Source: Setomelanomma holmii (lineage: Eukaryota; Ascomycota; Dothideomycetes; Pleosporales; Phaeosphaeriaceae). From it: DNA of 64,000 nucleotides. Every line of letters starts with the position of its first letter. Within the stretch, counting starts at the first letter, position 1. The notes beneath the pieces were generated by a model. The model was not told the DNA's origin. It saw nothing but the letters and a program-made list of their open reading frames with translations, and did no database searches. The stretch lies in assembly GCA_010015745.1 (NCBI GenBank), contig ML978221.1, forward strand, positions 1-64,000, given 5' to 3'. A program made the position numbers and the translations under genes. Below, one piece after another: positions 22,010 to 33,842 of this stretch.

Positions 22010-22929
22010 TCACGGATAATGCGCCTTCACAAACTCGCGATCCATTGTACTAATCCGGCTCGGTTCAAGCACCAACTCAGTATTATTGTCGTCAGGTTCG
22101 GTACCAGGCGGTGGACGCTTGCCCGGGCCCCGATTCTTCCAATACACCAGCGGGACATCCTTGACCCCGCCGTTGACCTCGCTCCACGCCCAGCTTGGGT
22201 AGACCATGATGCTTGCGTGATCGTACTGCCCGCTCTTATAGTGTACATGCGGCCGATCTTCTCGCTCGCCCATGTCGGTACTGAATCCTGCGGGTGCGGG
22301 CCAGTCGAAGATCTCGTCGGCGAGATGGTTCGAGTTGCCGATCTCGTCCCAGGGCGGGTACAGTGATGGGTCTTCATTTTATGTGGCGAAGTGCTCGTCG
22401 TGGTCGCGGAGATTGCTGCGGTCGAAATGCACCCAGTCGTCGCGGTCGGTGCGCTGGTGTTCGTGGACCATACCTAGCACGTGGCCCATCTCGTGTGCGA
22501 TGTCGAGCTTGTGCCAATCGAAGAACTCGGTGGGATCGTGGACGAGCGCCATGACGTGGCGGCCTTCGCCGTCGTTGAGCGTGGGGTTAATGTAACCGAT
22601 TGTCGAGGTGCTGCTCTCGGAGTTGTGTGCGCTTGCGACTTGAATCTTGGGCGTCTCGTGGGGTATTTTGGAGCGCCATTTGCCGTTGTCGCCGTGGCAG
22701 GTCTTTTGGTTATCGATCTCGACGCAGCCGGCGAAGCGGTGCCCGTTTTGCGCGTTGGTCTCGCGCATCTTTTCGGTCCACATTTTAGCGGCAGCTTCGA
22801 CGTAGGTGTCTAGGTATCCCGATCCTGCTTGGATTCGTAGCAGTACTTGAAGCGGCCGTCGCTGAAGGGAACGTAGCAGGCATTGACGAGAACCGGAAAA
22901 GCGGCGAAAGGGAGGAGAGCGAGATCCAT
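22010..22929 (-). pseudogene. Astacin-like secreted metalloprotease, broken
   Basis: An M12-type zincin gene on the minus strand. It starts at ATG 22929 with a good signal peptide (MDLALLPFAAFPVLVNA) and an RFKYCYES strand typical of the family. The zinc-binding helix HEMGHVLGMVHEHQR is intact, and a Met-turn (SIMVYPS) follows at about 22200. Two lesions separate these parts. A one-base frame slip at about 22805-22830 lies between the N-terminus and the catalytic domain. A TAA at 22379-22381, in frame with coding sequence on both sides, lies between the zinc helix and the Met-turn. There is no splice pattern that removes either. The TAA could come from CAA by a C-to-T change. A strong TATATAAA box lies upstream, so transcription may persist. 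Sequencing error is possible for the frame slip. Related decayed copies lie at 35-37 kb. Confidence 0.8.
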
Positions 22930-23734
22930 GTCAAAGTCACCACAGCCGGCGCCGTTGAAACCCGATTGTTGCAGTAGTGAAGACCAGAGAGACAGAACCG
23001 ACGAGACTTTATATACCAAGAGGAGCGAACCGAACCGCGCTAGTACCGCTTCTCACGTGAGAGGATTCCCACCCAGGACGAGGTACGGGCACACAATCAC
23101 TAACGCGGTTCGGCCCGGTCCAGGAATCGCGGCGAGGAGGCGGTGGGCGGGCGAGGGCCTGGAGAGGGATGATGAGCTAGTATGACGTTAGACTTGACTT
23201 TCATTGTTGGGTGGGACTTTCGCTTACGTAGGCGGAGGAAGACGAAGACGAGCTAGAAGGAAAATTAGCATGTCTGGGTGAAGCATATGATATATGTTTG
23301 TTAGTGGAGCCTCGAGCAAGTGTGCGTGTTGTTTGGGAAAGCCTAGGATGATTCGGAATTTATTCGAGGTGGTGTATCCGATTTGTCTCAAGGTCCATAG
23401 TTATGAGTTACTAATCTGCGACTGTGTATTTGGGCATTTGGAACTGTTTCGAGGCGGGGTAGCCGAGAGTGATTCGAAGGAGTTGGTACGACTCGAGGCG
23501 AGCCCATGAGGTAGCCAGGAGGTTCATACCGACCCAAAAGCTTGTTGAGGCAGCTCTAATCTTCTGCTGAGGGATTTTAGAGGCTCATGTAATGACGTCG
23601 CGTCCAGGAAAGCTTGTAGGGCTTCGCCGCCAGTGTCGTCCTTGGGATCTTATCCATAAGGTCTCCTGCAGCTCTACACTCCTTAAGGCAAACACAGGCT
23701 TGCTCGCAGACTCCGCTTGAAAGACAGTACTTAC
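22930..23734. other. Intergenic, upstream of broken metalloprotease
   Basis: Apart from the TATA box at 23008-23015 I see no supported feature. The short plus-strand frame at 23294-23509 has no resemblance to a known family. Confidence 0.45.
23008..23015 (-). promoter_or_regulatory. TATA box of metalloprotease gene
   Basis: Reads TATATAAA on the minus strand, about 80 bp upstream of the metalloprotease ATG at 22929. It is a near-consensus core promoter at a typical distance. Confidence 0.55.
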
Positions 23735-24054
23735 GGCGGCTGACACTGCTCCGCACAGTGACACTCGCCTCTGATCCCACTGGTATCGACCGTCAGCACA
23801 CCACGACCCCTCTTCTCTGCCAGACCACCCCCGGCCCCCGCAGCTTGCCAGAACCAACTCGGGGCAGGTAGCGCGCGGAAGAGCAAGCGCTGCTCGTCAG
23901 CGAGGTGCTCGAGGAGGCGGAAGCTTGGGGAGGACGGAGGAGGGCGAGGCGCGAGAGGCGGGGCGCGGCGGCGACGATGGACCAGGGGCGGCGGGGTGGT
24001 GGGTGTAGTTGGGGGTTTACCCCAGGCCGGAGCGGAGGACGTGCGGCGTTGCAT
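23735..24054 (-). CDS. Possible small hypothetical protein (first exon)
   Basis: Not recognised. From ATG 24054 on the minus strand, a Pro/Arg-rich N-terminus leads into a more ordered segment (LADEQRLLFRALPAPSWFW) and then a Cys-rich end (GECHCAEQCQPP). A consensus donor GTAAGT follows at 23734. Two candidate acceptors about 75-90 bp further on would each add 30-40 residues, so the C-terminus is undecided. The region is GC-rich with short tandem repeats, which can make open frames by chance. It could equally be noncoding. Confidence 0.28.
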
Positions 24055-26141
24055 GGTGGTAGTGGTGGTGGTGGTAGCTGGTGGGTGGTGATGGTGTAGG
24101 AGAGGGAGCTCGGGGGCAGGAAAATTGCGACTACAACAAAAGTGGCATGACGACGACCTTAGCGAGAACACCATGTGGTAGGCCACGACCCGCGAGCTAT
24201 GAGCAAATGCAGCCAGAATACAGCTACCAGAGGCACTGTGCTACTCACCTGGGCGCCCCATGCAGTGCAAAGAGACGCGAGATGTATACATCGTTGTATG
24301 GACTTCACATTGTCAACTATCCTGTCAACATGTCAGTACTGCGATACAGCAAAAAGAAGCAAAAAAAGAGAACTTCCGACGCTGTAGTGACACTGTGTTG
24401 ATTGTGTTAGGTTAGGACTGACCGCAGAAATACTATCTTTTGCGGCATCCGGGAGAATCCAAAGGAGGATCTCGCATGGCTGTGTTGGATTATAGAACAT
24501 TCTCCTGGGAATATGTTAGCAAATTGTTGTTCAGAAACTAACATGGGGGAAAGGTGTGTGCGCTGCCGCGACCGGGCCGTGGTATAATGGGACGTTCGGT
24601 GCGTGATGGTCGATCCTGAATTGCTATTAGCGGGGATCGAATTGGGGTTGCTTTGGTGAGGCAGAGGGAGGTCGGTGCCACTACGCTATCGGAAGTTCTC
24701 TTTAAATTGATGAAGATACCAAGAAATAATGACCTTAAGTATGCGAGGCTGGAGCTTGTTTCTCCCTTCTTTACAATCGAGGACTCGCCGTCCATTGTTG
24801 ATACACTTGACTCGCCGTTTGTGTACGCCTGGAAAGGCGAGTTCAGTTGCTATGGGAAGCTGGGTGAAGCGGGGTGGAGTGCGCACCTCGACCTCTACCG
24901 CGTTATGGCACCAGCAACCAGACTGCAACAGACGGATGCACGCCCAAGCTGCAATGATGTGCGACGGGCGGTCCATGATAGCACAGTAAGACGATTTGCG
25001 TCCTACACATGCCTAGGTCGATAGGCTGAGCACAATGCGGTGGTCAGTTGCTCAATTCCGTGCTCAAATCGAATTCCAATGATGAGCCGCAATACTTTGA
25101 GATGGAGCAGCAAAAATAACAGCCACCAAGACCCCCAACTCAGCGATCATCTCGGGGAGTTGAGCTTACCTGTTATACAAACATCTGAAGATCCTACAGG
25201 ACACCAGCATCATACAATACGAACCCCCGCGATAAGGCTATAGCGCCATCGCTTGAACGCAGCACGAACTGTGAATCGTTAGTCAACGGTCATGCAACCT
25301 GGATGTGGGTGACTTACAATCAAACTACAATACAACGCAGAAAGGAGAAAATGGAAGGTACACTAATCGAACCCGCGTTAGTTTGTATAAGACTCACAAG
25401 GAAGTGTGAGATGACCGCTGAGACAGAGGATCTGGGTGACTGTTAAAGGAAACGCGTCGTTTGAAGTAATTATCAACCCCAGGATGGGTCGATGAGATCT
25501 ATTGCGAGACGGAGGATCTTAAACTCGTAGATGAGGCTTCTCAACGCTCTGCATAGTGTTCAAATCCGGTATCCAGGCGCGATGGTGAGCGGTGGGGATG
25601 GTGAAGAAGCTCTAGCAATGCTTCAATCCCTCCAGGGGCGATGGAAGCAAGTAGCATCTACCATCGCGAAAGAATGGAGCACGGGTACGCCCAAAGTGAA
25701 GTCGGATTACATTTTCTCCCTCTCTTTCAATCAAAGACCTTTCAAATTGAAATGTAAAGCTCGATGAAGCTGGGCGAGAAGTGCAGCAGAGGAAGATGAG
25801 ACGCGATAGGGCGGAATGAGACGAAAAGGAGAGGGAGGAAACATTGGCTCGACGCCAATACATGAGATGAAAGGGTTAGGAGAGATGCCGTTGTCCGGAT
25901 GCACGATATGCCAATGTTCCATGGGGAAACGTGCTTTTGCAGTGGTTTTGGAGGCTGATGAAGTGGTTGTTCCTGCATACACATGGTTTGCAGGCCGCCA
26001 TCATTGCTCCGCACCAAAAGGCGCGTTTTTAGACACGAAGCAGATCTATGGATCATAAGCAGAGGTCTTTGATGTGTTCTGCAGGCGTTCAGATGCTGTG
26101 TCGAGGGTGCTGCGATAGAGGTGGGTGTCGATGCTTGAGGC
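24055..26141. other. Gene-poor stretch
   Basis: About 2 kb in which no frame shows family resemblance or a consistent exon structure. Several minus-strand frames near 25.7-26.3 kb overlap the lipoate ligase start antisense and are taken as shadows. No tRNA or repeat was recognised. Confidence 0.45.
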
Positions 26142-27547
26142 ATGACGTTCGGAAGGATGCTTGGTGGCGCCCGCCATTTCGGTTCTCCGCCGCGCCCAAG
26201 CTCCAAGTCTTCAACACCAAACACACGAATCTCCATGATGGCACCATCCAGGGGTCCGGGGCTTCTGCGCTCTGGCCAGGCACTGAGAGGGTACTCTTCC
26301 GTGCCCCGTTCACATTCCGGCGGCTTGAGGAGCTTCGCCACGTTTACAAACACGCTGTCCGATGCTGCGAACAAGCTGCAGAGCTACATTTCCACTAGCA
26401 ATGACCCGTACCTGAACCTCTCGATCGAGGACCACATACTGCGAAAGTCCCCGCCAGATAGCACAGTCTTGTTTCTGTACGTCAATCGCCCCTGCGTGGT
26501 GATCGGTCGCAATCAGAACCCGTGGACGGAGGTCAACTTGGGCATCCTCAATGCTGCTCGACACCGCAAGAACGACGCCGAGACTGAGCCGCCTGGCATT
26601 GGCGCGGTAGATCTGGTGCGCCGTCGGTCTGGAGGTGGCACGGTCTTCCACGACGAGGGCAATCTCAATTGGAGCATCACATGCCCGCGCAACGACTTCA
26701 CGCGAGACAAGCACGCCGAGATGGTTGTCCGCGCCCTCCGCAAGCTCGGCGTCGACTGCGCCAGAGTCAACGAGCGACACGATATTGTGCTGGACCAAGG
26801 ACACGAGAAACGCCCCTCCGATCCGCAAGACACGCACCGCACGCCCTTCACCGTCGCCGATGGCGCGCTGCCGAAGCCGCTGAAAGTGTCTGGCTCTGCA
26901 TACAAGCTCACACGCCTGCGGGCGCTGCATCACGCCACCACTCTGCTAAGCTCGCCAAATCTCCACATCATACCGCAATACCTCCGTTCTCCAGCGAAGA
27001 AACACATAAGAGCATTGGGCGTGGAGAGTGTCAGCTCGCCAGTCGGCAACATTGGGCTGGACGTCAGGCCGTTTCAGCGGCGCTTGCAGGATGAGTTTGC
27101 AGCGATGTATGCTGGTATTGGCACAGCAAACATCGTGGCGACTGTGGGCGACGAGCATCTCAAGATTCCTGACATTAGGAAGGGCTACGACGAGATGCGT
27201 GTATGTGCTGAGCCCCAGTCTGTGTGATGATGTGCTGACAGAGACAGACCGATGACTGGATGTGGTCGCAGACCCCGCAGTTCGATCTCATGCTCAATGC
27301 GGTCGATGACATTGGCATCAAGATGAATGTGCACCATGGCATAATCAAGAGCTTGGAATTCGAAAACTCGGACCTGACGCTGAACATGCGCAAGGAAATC
27401 CGACATGCTTCGGTAGGCCAGAAGTTGCAGGACATCCGCAGCTGGACCGCATTCCTGCAGAAGCATCTGTCGTCTTCGAGTGGAACAGCTCGAGCGATTG
27501 CCAATCGTCTGGAAAAGCTGCTGCCCATACCGGAGCTTGGACCTTGA
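26142..27547 (+). CDS. Lipoate-protein ligase A-like, mitochondrial
   Basis: Transfers lipoyl groups to E2/H proteins of mitochondrial dehydrogenases (BPL/LplA domain). Two exons, 26142-27200 and 27248-27547, are joined over a 47-bp intron with GTATGT donor (EMR|TDDW), 452 residues. Starting from a later in-frame ATG at 26235, the N-terminus is basic and lacks acidic residues for about 40 positions, as expected for a mitochondrial presequence, so that start may be the used one. Family landmarks are YVNRPCVVIGRNQNPW, RRRSGGGTVFHD (the lipoyl-AMP binding glycine loop) and KVSGSAYK (catalytic lysine region). The C-terminal exon matches the accessory domain. It is a housekeeping gene and shows no lesions. 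Confidence 0.92.
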
Positions 27548-29523
27548 TAAAGACAGGGAACAAGTATCATAGCGTCACTCTCAAATCCTTCCAAATCAAG
27601 CGATCATGCTCAGCAGGACACTTCAGGATCACCATCCTGGTCTTATGAGACCTAGTTGTCACCATAACATGTTATCGTCGCGCTGCTGCGCCTGATACAC
27701 ACGAGGAAACAACCAAAATTCTATCCTAAAGTGGCCATGCTAAAGGCTGTTCGCAAATTGTTTGCTGCAGCCTTCAGTTGTTGCTGCGGGTGCCGCAGCA
27801 AGGATTTGCACATTAGCGACCAACTTTGAGAGTTCGATTTTGACTTCGAGCCTGGAGAATGTGGTCCCTGCTTTGTTGCACCGGTCTCTGGAGCCAAACT
27901 CGGCAATCTCTGGTCGTGAAGAGGCTTGTCGCTACCATGATTCTGGTGACAGTAGGTTGGTGCGGCCGAATTGTGTCGAGACGATATCTCCCGTATTGGT
28001 GTGTTGGACTCTTTATGCTGAATATCGCCTACGCTGGTCCGGAAGAGACCACGCTACCGCAGCAGTCGACCAGCGCTGCGCACACTGGCTTCGTTGATCC
28101 TGCTGCCACGGGCTTTCTCGAAGGCTTTCCACATCAAAGCGCACGGGCGTCTCTCAATGTAAGTGAGTCTACCTCTCCACTCCGAGGCATCCCATATTGT
28201 CAAATCGATCTTCCTTCTCTCGTCTGCTGTTTCTCGTCTCGCAATCGTCACTGTAGGCTTTTCCAAAGCCCATTTCTTCCCAGAACCTCTCCATGATGAC
28301 ACGGCCTTGTCGGTTCCTGGGTTTCGGCGCTGAGGTTCGAGTTTTATGTTCGCTCAAGGGTAGGTGCATTCGCTTTCGCCATTCCCAAGTGACGCTACGT
28401 GTCGAGGTTTTCGCTAGGCCATCTACGATAATGGCATATCCGGATGCTGGACAAGCTGCTGCATGTGTGTTGTTGGCACGGCGCTATTGCGCGCTATGGG
28501 TCTGCTACTTACAAGCCTTCTCTGGCGTGAGCAGAATGCTAAGAGGTACGCTGGGACTTGCGATGTGGAAAGGCCTTCGATCGTTGTCATGGTTCGTCGA
28601 CTGTACGGTGGCGCTCTGTCTGATGGTGGTCAGTTACACGCCACTCTTGAGTCCGGAGTTCGCGGCGCAATGAAATGTTCGAGTCGAACCGTTGCGCGCT
28701 CGGGGTTGCCGCAACTCCGCAAGTTCAGATAAGTGAACAACTTCCCTCCACACCAACTCTGTCGTCAAGGCATTGTCGCTGCAGATGGTATTAATGAGAG
28801 TAGACCGTTGTTCTGCTGTAGCTCAGGCTTGTCGTGAGAGCTGTGTCTGCCCGCGGTTGCAGCAGGCTGTGGCGGGCGAGAAGGAGCCGGCCGGCATTGA
28901 CTCTTCACAAGGACCCAGATCTGTGTCTCCTCTTTGATGGCATGATGATCAGAGTATACTACCCGCTCGGATGTACCGTGGAGCCATGCGCTGTTCGTGG
29001 TGTTGTGGCGGACATTGTGGGGAAGCTACGTGCGCATTTGCGCTCAAGGCGGACTGCGACCTCCTGTTACATATTCGCGCGAGACCTTTCGAGTCAGGCG
29101 AGGTAAGTCATTGGGTTAGGAGATTGGCCTGGTCCAGTGAGTTTTCCGCGTCGGCGCCTTGGGGTCTGCTTAGTCTCTCCTTTCAAGTCACGGTCACTTA
29201 CCTTGCTCGCAGCAGACCACGGTGAGGTATGAGCAAGCAGCATAGCCCATGAATACTTGTCGCAGCAGTCGGACATCAGAGGGAAGAAGGGCAACCCAGG
29301 TCTATAAATCATCGCACTCATACTGCGCAGAAAGTGGTTGTGTGGTCGATGACCTGCACGATACTTTACACTGAATGCTCGGCGCTCGGACCCCCTGCCG
29401 CAAAGTCTACAACAACACCACCGTCTGCCTATTCTCAACCACCATCAACGCGCGATTCAACTACATCATAGCATCACGAAGTCACGTACGAGCACTCAAG
29501 AATCACTGCATCAGCGCTCCAGA
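27548..29523. other. Gene-poor stretch with one weak ORF
   Basis: Nearly 2 kb with no recognised family. A weak candidate starts at ATG 27937 on the plus strand. It encodes a hydrophobic N-terminus, then GPEETTLPQQSTSAAHTGF, and meets a consensus GTAAGT donor near 28159. No convincing continuation was found. I do not annotate it as a gene. Confidence 0.4.
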
Positions 29524-30021
29524 ATGCTGCGCCAACAGTCAGAACCCCTTGACAGCATGGCCATCGAAGCCCTCTGGGCAGGCCACGAAAACTACTCGCC
29601 CGGCGACGAAGCCAACTGGACCGATGGCGATGACATCAACTGGTACCTTCCACCGCCACCAATCCGCACAGTGCAAACGTCCCGCGGCAGAAGCGAATTG
29701 GTGTTGATGCCACCCAGCATTGAAAGCGAAATCAACGAAGCTCACGAAACGCACGAGTTGAAGTTCCTTGAAACAAGTGAAGCGGACAAGATGGTGATCT
29801 ACCCGGTGTGGAGGGCTAGGCGCGAGCGAATGGATTGGGAGGCGATGAGCTGGTGGGAGAAGTGGATCAAGAAGCTCAAGGGTGTGGGCAGGGCGAAGAC
29901 AGAGGATGGGGTGGGTGAGAAGGATGGGCGAAGGGGTGGCGAGGGGGGTGTCAGAGTCGTGGGTTGGTCCAAGAAGAAGGTTATGAGAAGCCGAGGTGGA
30001 TACGTGAAGTTGGATGGTTGA
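29524..30021 (+). CDS. Hypothetical 165-residue protein
   Basis: Not recognised. ATG-initiated single-exon frame. The N-terminal half is acidic with Trp and Tyr (NWTDGDDINWYLPPPP). The middle contains a predicted helix rich in Glu and Trp (WEAMSWWEKWIKKLKG), and the end is Gly/Lys-rich. Composition changes gradually and the frame is free of stops, which argues mildly for a real gene, but there is no homology evidence. A longer antisense frame covers the same stretch. Confidence 0.4.
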   Translation: MLRQQSEPLDSMAIEALWAGHENYSPGDEANWTDGDDINWYLPPPPIRTVQTSRGRSELVLMPPSIESEINEAHETHELKFLETSEADKMVIYPVWRARRERMDWEAMSWWEKWIKKLKGVGRAKTEDGVGEKDGRRGGEGGVRVVGWSKKKVMRSRGGYVKLDG

Positions 30022-30331
30022 GGGTGAGCAGGATGTTAGGATTTGTGGAAGGGTAGGCTGAATGGCTTCGGTGAAAAGTTGCCAGGAACTTGAGCCGGGG
30101 CACAGCACGTTGATTGAAAATGAAGAGCCAATTCTCACAACTTTTACCCTGTAACAACACTCCATCTCGATTACACCCCTTCCCGAAACATACGTGCAAG
30201 CGGCATTTCGCCGCACTACAATACTACCCTGAAAGAATCCGGCAACCCCAGCACCCAACAACACATTATTCTCAAAGAAAAGGAGCAATCACAACTACCT
30301 GGACGATGCTGGCTGGAGTGGCAGCGTCATG
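30022..30331. other. Intergenic before minisatellite
   Basis: No supported feature was seen between the hypothetical ORF and the repeat block. Confidence 0.45.
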
Positions 30332-30605
30332 GCATTCTGTGCGGCTGTGTTCTATATTCCAGAGCGGAACATGGGAGATATGGTGGACGGAGATGTGCCA
30401 GTGGGACAGGAGGTAGAATAAATTGGGAACAGGCGTTACTGTTGCATTGATTGGAGTGTAGCATTCTACGCGACTGCGTTCTATATTCAGAGCGCAACAT
30501 GGAGCAACATGATGGATGGAGACGGGGTAATGAGAGAGGTGGGACGATGTATAGGCGTTGCTGTTGCACTGATTGGAATATAGCATTCTGTGCAGCGAAG
30601 ACTAT
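30332..30605 (+). repeat. Degenerate tandem repeat, about 2.2 units of 122-129 bp
   Basis: Units begin GCATTCTGTGCGGCTG-like at 30332, 30461 and 30583. Each carries TTCTATATTC, a GAGCG(C/G)AACATGG motif and a TTGCTGTTGCATTGATTGGA-like end. Units one and two are complete but diverged, and unit three fades after about 25 bp. The overlapping minus-strand ORFs inherit this repetition and are not genes. Confidence 0.75.
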
Positions 30606-30765
30606 ATCGGGAAGCGGTCCCTCGAGTCCTTCGGGTCCTGAGAGGAGTCAACGGAGTGTGGGCTTTGGCGAATCGTAGATGGAGAAGGGCGGATTGGAAA
30701 AATTGGGAACAAGGAAGGGGGAAGGGTATGGAGATATGCACGGCTGAAAACTGCATTAGGAATCC

Positions 30766-31229
30766 GCGCCGAACGCGTGGAGGATCCTAAGAGTGTTCTG
30801 TGGCAATTGAAATGTCATAGAAGCTCACGTTGCCCTGTTGCCGTGCTTCTAGCGTCCGAGGCGCGCCTAGCTGAGAGGCAAGTCTGGGCTGGGGATCTAA
30901 TACGTTCATTCGAGGATAGGAATGGGCAGACCGGCATCACGGTGTCGATGATTGGGCTGAAGGGTTGCATGTGGCTGAGGAGTGTATTAGAGAACGGCAG
31001 TGGAAGCGGCTTGGGCGTTGAAGGAAGTTGATGGCAGATGGGCTTCCGCACCTCATAGGTCGTGATCGATGGAGTGCAGGGGGCGAGGATGGAGGTTGGG
31101 GAAGTGCTAAATTGGGAGACGGTACCGAACGCGTGGCGGGTTTTTATGGGTCTTCTAGGGCAATGGAAGTGCCATATAAGTCCCCGTCATACGGTAGCAT
31201 AGTCTAGTGTCCGAGTTACGTCTAGGTAG
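30766..31229 (+). repeat. Pair of diverged direct repeats
   Basis: 30766-30872 and 31122-31229 share CCGAACGCGTGG at the start, then GG(C)AAT(T)G(A)AA(A/G)TG(T/C)CATA and a TAG(C/T)GTCCGAG(G/T) block, with many mismatches between. The two copies start about 356 bp apart. This looks like an old duplication or two solo fragments of one element. Confidence 0.55.
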
Positions 31230-32385
31230 GAAAGGACCATAGCAGGCAATGTTGCAGGCACCTGTTACAAACGGAACACTCGAGAATAGCTTGCCATTGG
31301 CTCTTATAATCAGGCCGTCGAATAAGGCAACGAGGCAATGCGAAATGTACGGCAAGTCGACGCGGCGTAGTCCTGTACATTTGTATGCTGGATGGGAGCT
31401 AGCCTTATAGGGGAAGTGCATCTGAGCTGATGAGGGCACGGTCCGATCCAACGTGCAATTGTAGACTAGTTGATCGCTTTGACGGAGTGATAGATCCCAT
31501 GGATGAATAGGAAATTGTGTCCGGCATGTGTCGAGGCTGTAATGAGTCGAGGGCAAGCACCGGCAGGCTAACTTCAGCCCAGGTGGGCTTTGACATAAGA
31601 CAGGCCATTCGAGTACATTTGGCTCTCTCGGATATTTTGGGAGCTAATTAGCACAGGTCAGGGGTAAATTTGGTCCTTTCCTTGATCAAAGCAAAAGGAC
31701 AATTGGTCGCGATGGAAATCCACGTAAGCACGACACTTGTGTAACTTGTAACGCACGGATGTTCTGCTTCTCCTTGACGAGTTCGGCAACGCGTTCAATC
31801 CGGAATAGCGAGTGATGGGGACTTCGAGCTGTAGTCGCATCTTCCTCTTGGGAGAAAAGGGTTCATGCCACGGCTGGACGCGGTTGTTGCGGGCTTCTTC
31901 AATCCAGGGGAAAAGGTCGAACAAACGTCATCGCCAAATCGTGGTCTTGGCGAACAGCGGCCTCTTCGAGCTCGAACCTGAGCCTTCCCCTCCTCCCACC
32001 ACTCATCGACTCTCGACCCTAGCAATTTGCCACCCCTATTTATCGCATCGCCCCGAATGCAGGCGAACACCTCCGCTGAGCGTGGGAACCGATTTGTGCC
32101 CGTGCGCGTGACAAGCACAGCTCGTGCTGGCCAATCGCTGCGATGAAACGCGCTTGGTGCCTGAAAGTTTCAGACGATTTGGCCACATTTGTTTCGAATA
32201 GTTCACCAGAGTGGCTAGTCCCGTTTTGGAATGTCCTCCAGAATGCTGGTGCCTCGAAACATTTATTATGGCCGGGACGTCATGCACTCGGTTGCCATTC
32301 ACTCGTGAGGGTGCATTGCGTTTGTTTCACTTCTCTAGCGTCACTCTTTACCTTTATGTTTTGTTTCTAATATCTTAGACGAAGC
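31230..32385. other. Intergenic, promoter side of zinc-finger gene
   Basis: No family-level match in any frame. A possible 5' UTR acceptor (ATCTTAG) lies just before the zinc-finger ATG. Confidence 0.45.
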
Positions 32386-33842
32386 ATGGACGGCTACCAA
32401 GTATCCGGCGCTGGCTCGCCATACACGTTCCTTGATACGAGTGACGGCAGTATGAACTACATCGTGGACCAGTCGGCAGGTTTCGACTGTCTGCAGCAAC
32501 AAATCATGCAAGTTCAGCCAGCATCCCATAGCCACTTTCCAGCTGGTGAGTTCTTCAGCACCAACCAAGTTTGCAATGCTCGACAAGACTGACGATCAAT
32601 GCAGCTCAGCCCAGCCAGTCATCAGCCTCATTGCCAACGGCAAATCTGGCTTATAATCAACACTGGTCTTATTCGACGCAATCTTCAGAATCGTCAGATC
32701 TTCGTTCTTCAGACAACAGCGTATTTTCACAGTATCAAAATAGAGCGTCTACATTATCGACCGACTCCTCCTGGTCAGGGATTTCCAGTCACTCGAGAAG
32801 CCACTTCATTTCGCAGGCCGAACGTTTATTGACTAGCCACTCGTCCCCATGCCCGTCGTTCGCTCCGAGTCCTATCGAGGGACCAAACGTTCAGAAGCCG
32901 AAGAAACGTACGAGAGCACACACGCCCGCACCAGATAAGGACTGGTACAAGACGTGCGCGTGTCACAAGCCCAAGGCTCGTCGGTCAAACACTACCCAAA
33001 AGTACTTTTGTACTATCTGCAGAGAAGGCTTCGTCGACAAAGCTTCTTGGAAAAGACACGAAGAAACGTTTCAGGAGCGCCCAGAAGAATTTCAATGCGA
33101 CAATTGCGCTTCAAAGTACTTTCTAGACAAAGATTTCGTCAAACATCACGTGGAAGCACATGCTTGCGCTGCGTGTCGTGGAAATCCCAACTCTCCACAA
33201 AAGAATTCTGAGAAGCGACATGTACAGCAAGCTAGACACCCGCGTCGGACCCGGACCGGTTGGGGCTGCGGGTTCTGTTACCACTTCAGCGCTAGCTGGA
33301 CGGAGCGCTGCAATCACGTTGCCGCGCACTTCGAAAGCGGGGAAATCATGGCGGACTGGAAACATAGCTCTGTGATCTACTCGCTTCTCCGTAGGCCTAG
33401 CATCGAAGCCCAGTGGAACAAACTCCTGCAAAGCAAGCAACGCAATTTTATCGGCTTTGGATGGGATCCTACGATAACTTCCCGCGTGGCAGGCTACCCC
33501 GACAGCAACCAGACCTTGCAGCTTCAAGATGAGCTTGAGTACTTCACGAGCAACCAAGACGCAGCTTCACTGGTGCAGAAGGCTTTTGATCTCGCGACGA
33601 AGAAGGTCGCGCGTATGTCCATAGACAAGGCTTTGCCACCCGTGCCCCCGCCAATTCCTCCACGGAATCTTTACCGCATCGAAGACGAGCACTTTTATAG
33701 CGACATGCTGAAGGAGACCGAACCATGGAAACACTTTGCTTCATCCGTCTTGAACGATGATTTTCTACCAAGTGGGGTGACCGAACCCGATGGACGCATG
33801 TTAGACGGCCCTTCCGCTTCTTGGTACGACTCTTCTCTTTGA
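32386..33842 (+). CDS. C2H2-type zinc finger protein
   Basis: 465 residues from exons 32386-32545 and 32605-33842. The 59-bp intron (GTGAGT donor, CTGAC branch) joins HFPA to AQPSQSS. After a Ser/Gln-rich low-complexity N-terminus of about 130 residues there is a basic stretch (KKRTRAH). Three zinc-finger-like modules follow: one beginning YFCTICREGF that lacks a clear second His, one with FQCDNC...HHVEAH, and one with WGCGFC...HVAAHF. The pattern matches fungal C2H2 proteins of uncertain function, often annotated as transcription factors. The C-terminus contains a Pro-rich ALPPVPPPIPPR that could bind SH3 or WW domains. No fungal_TF domain was seen. Confidence 0.85.

Noticed and set aside
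25742..26374. 210-codon minus-strand frame
   Set aside because: Overlaps the lipoate-ligase start antisense, and no motif is recognisable.
26310..26933. 207-codon minus-strand frame
   Set aside because: Antisense to the lipoate-ligase catalytic region. A shadow.
29539..30288. 249-codon minus-strand frame opposite the hypothetical ORF
   Set aside because: Longer than the plus-strand frame but with irregular composition (long His/Ser/Pro runs) and running on into AT-rich flank. Neither strand is proven; I kept the plus-strand ORF at low confidence only.
30272..30756. Overlapping minus-strand frames with repeated peptide motifs
   Set aside because: Their repetition comes from the DNA tandem repeat, not from a protein family.
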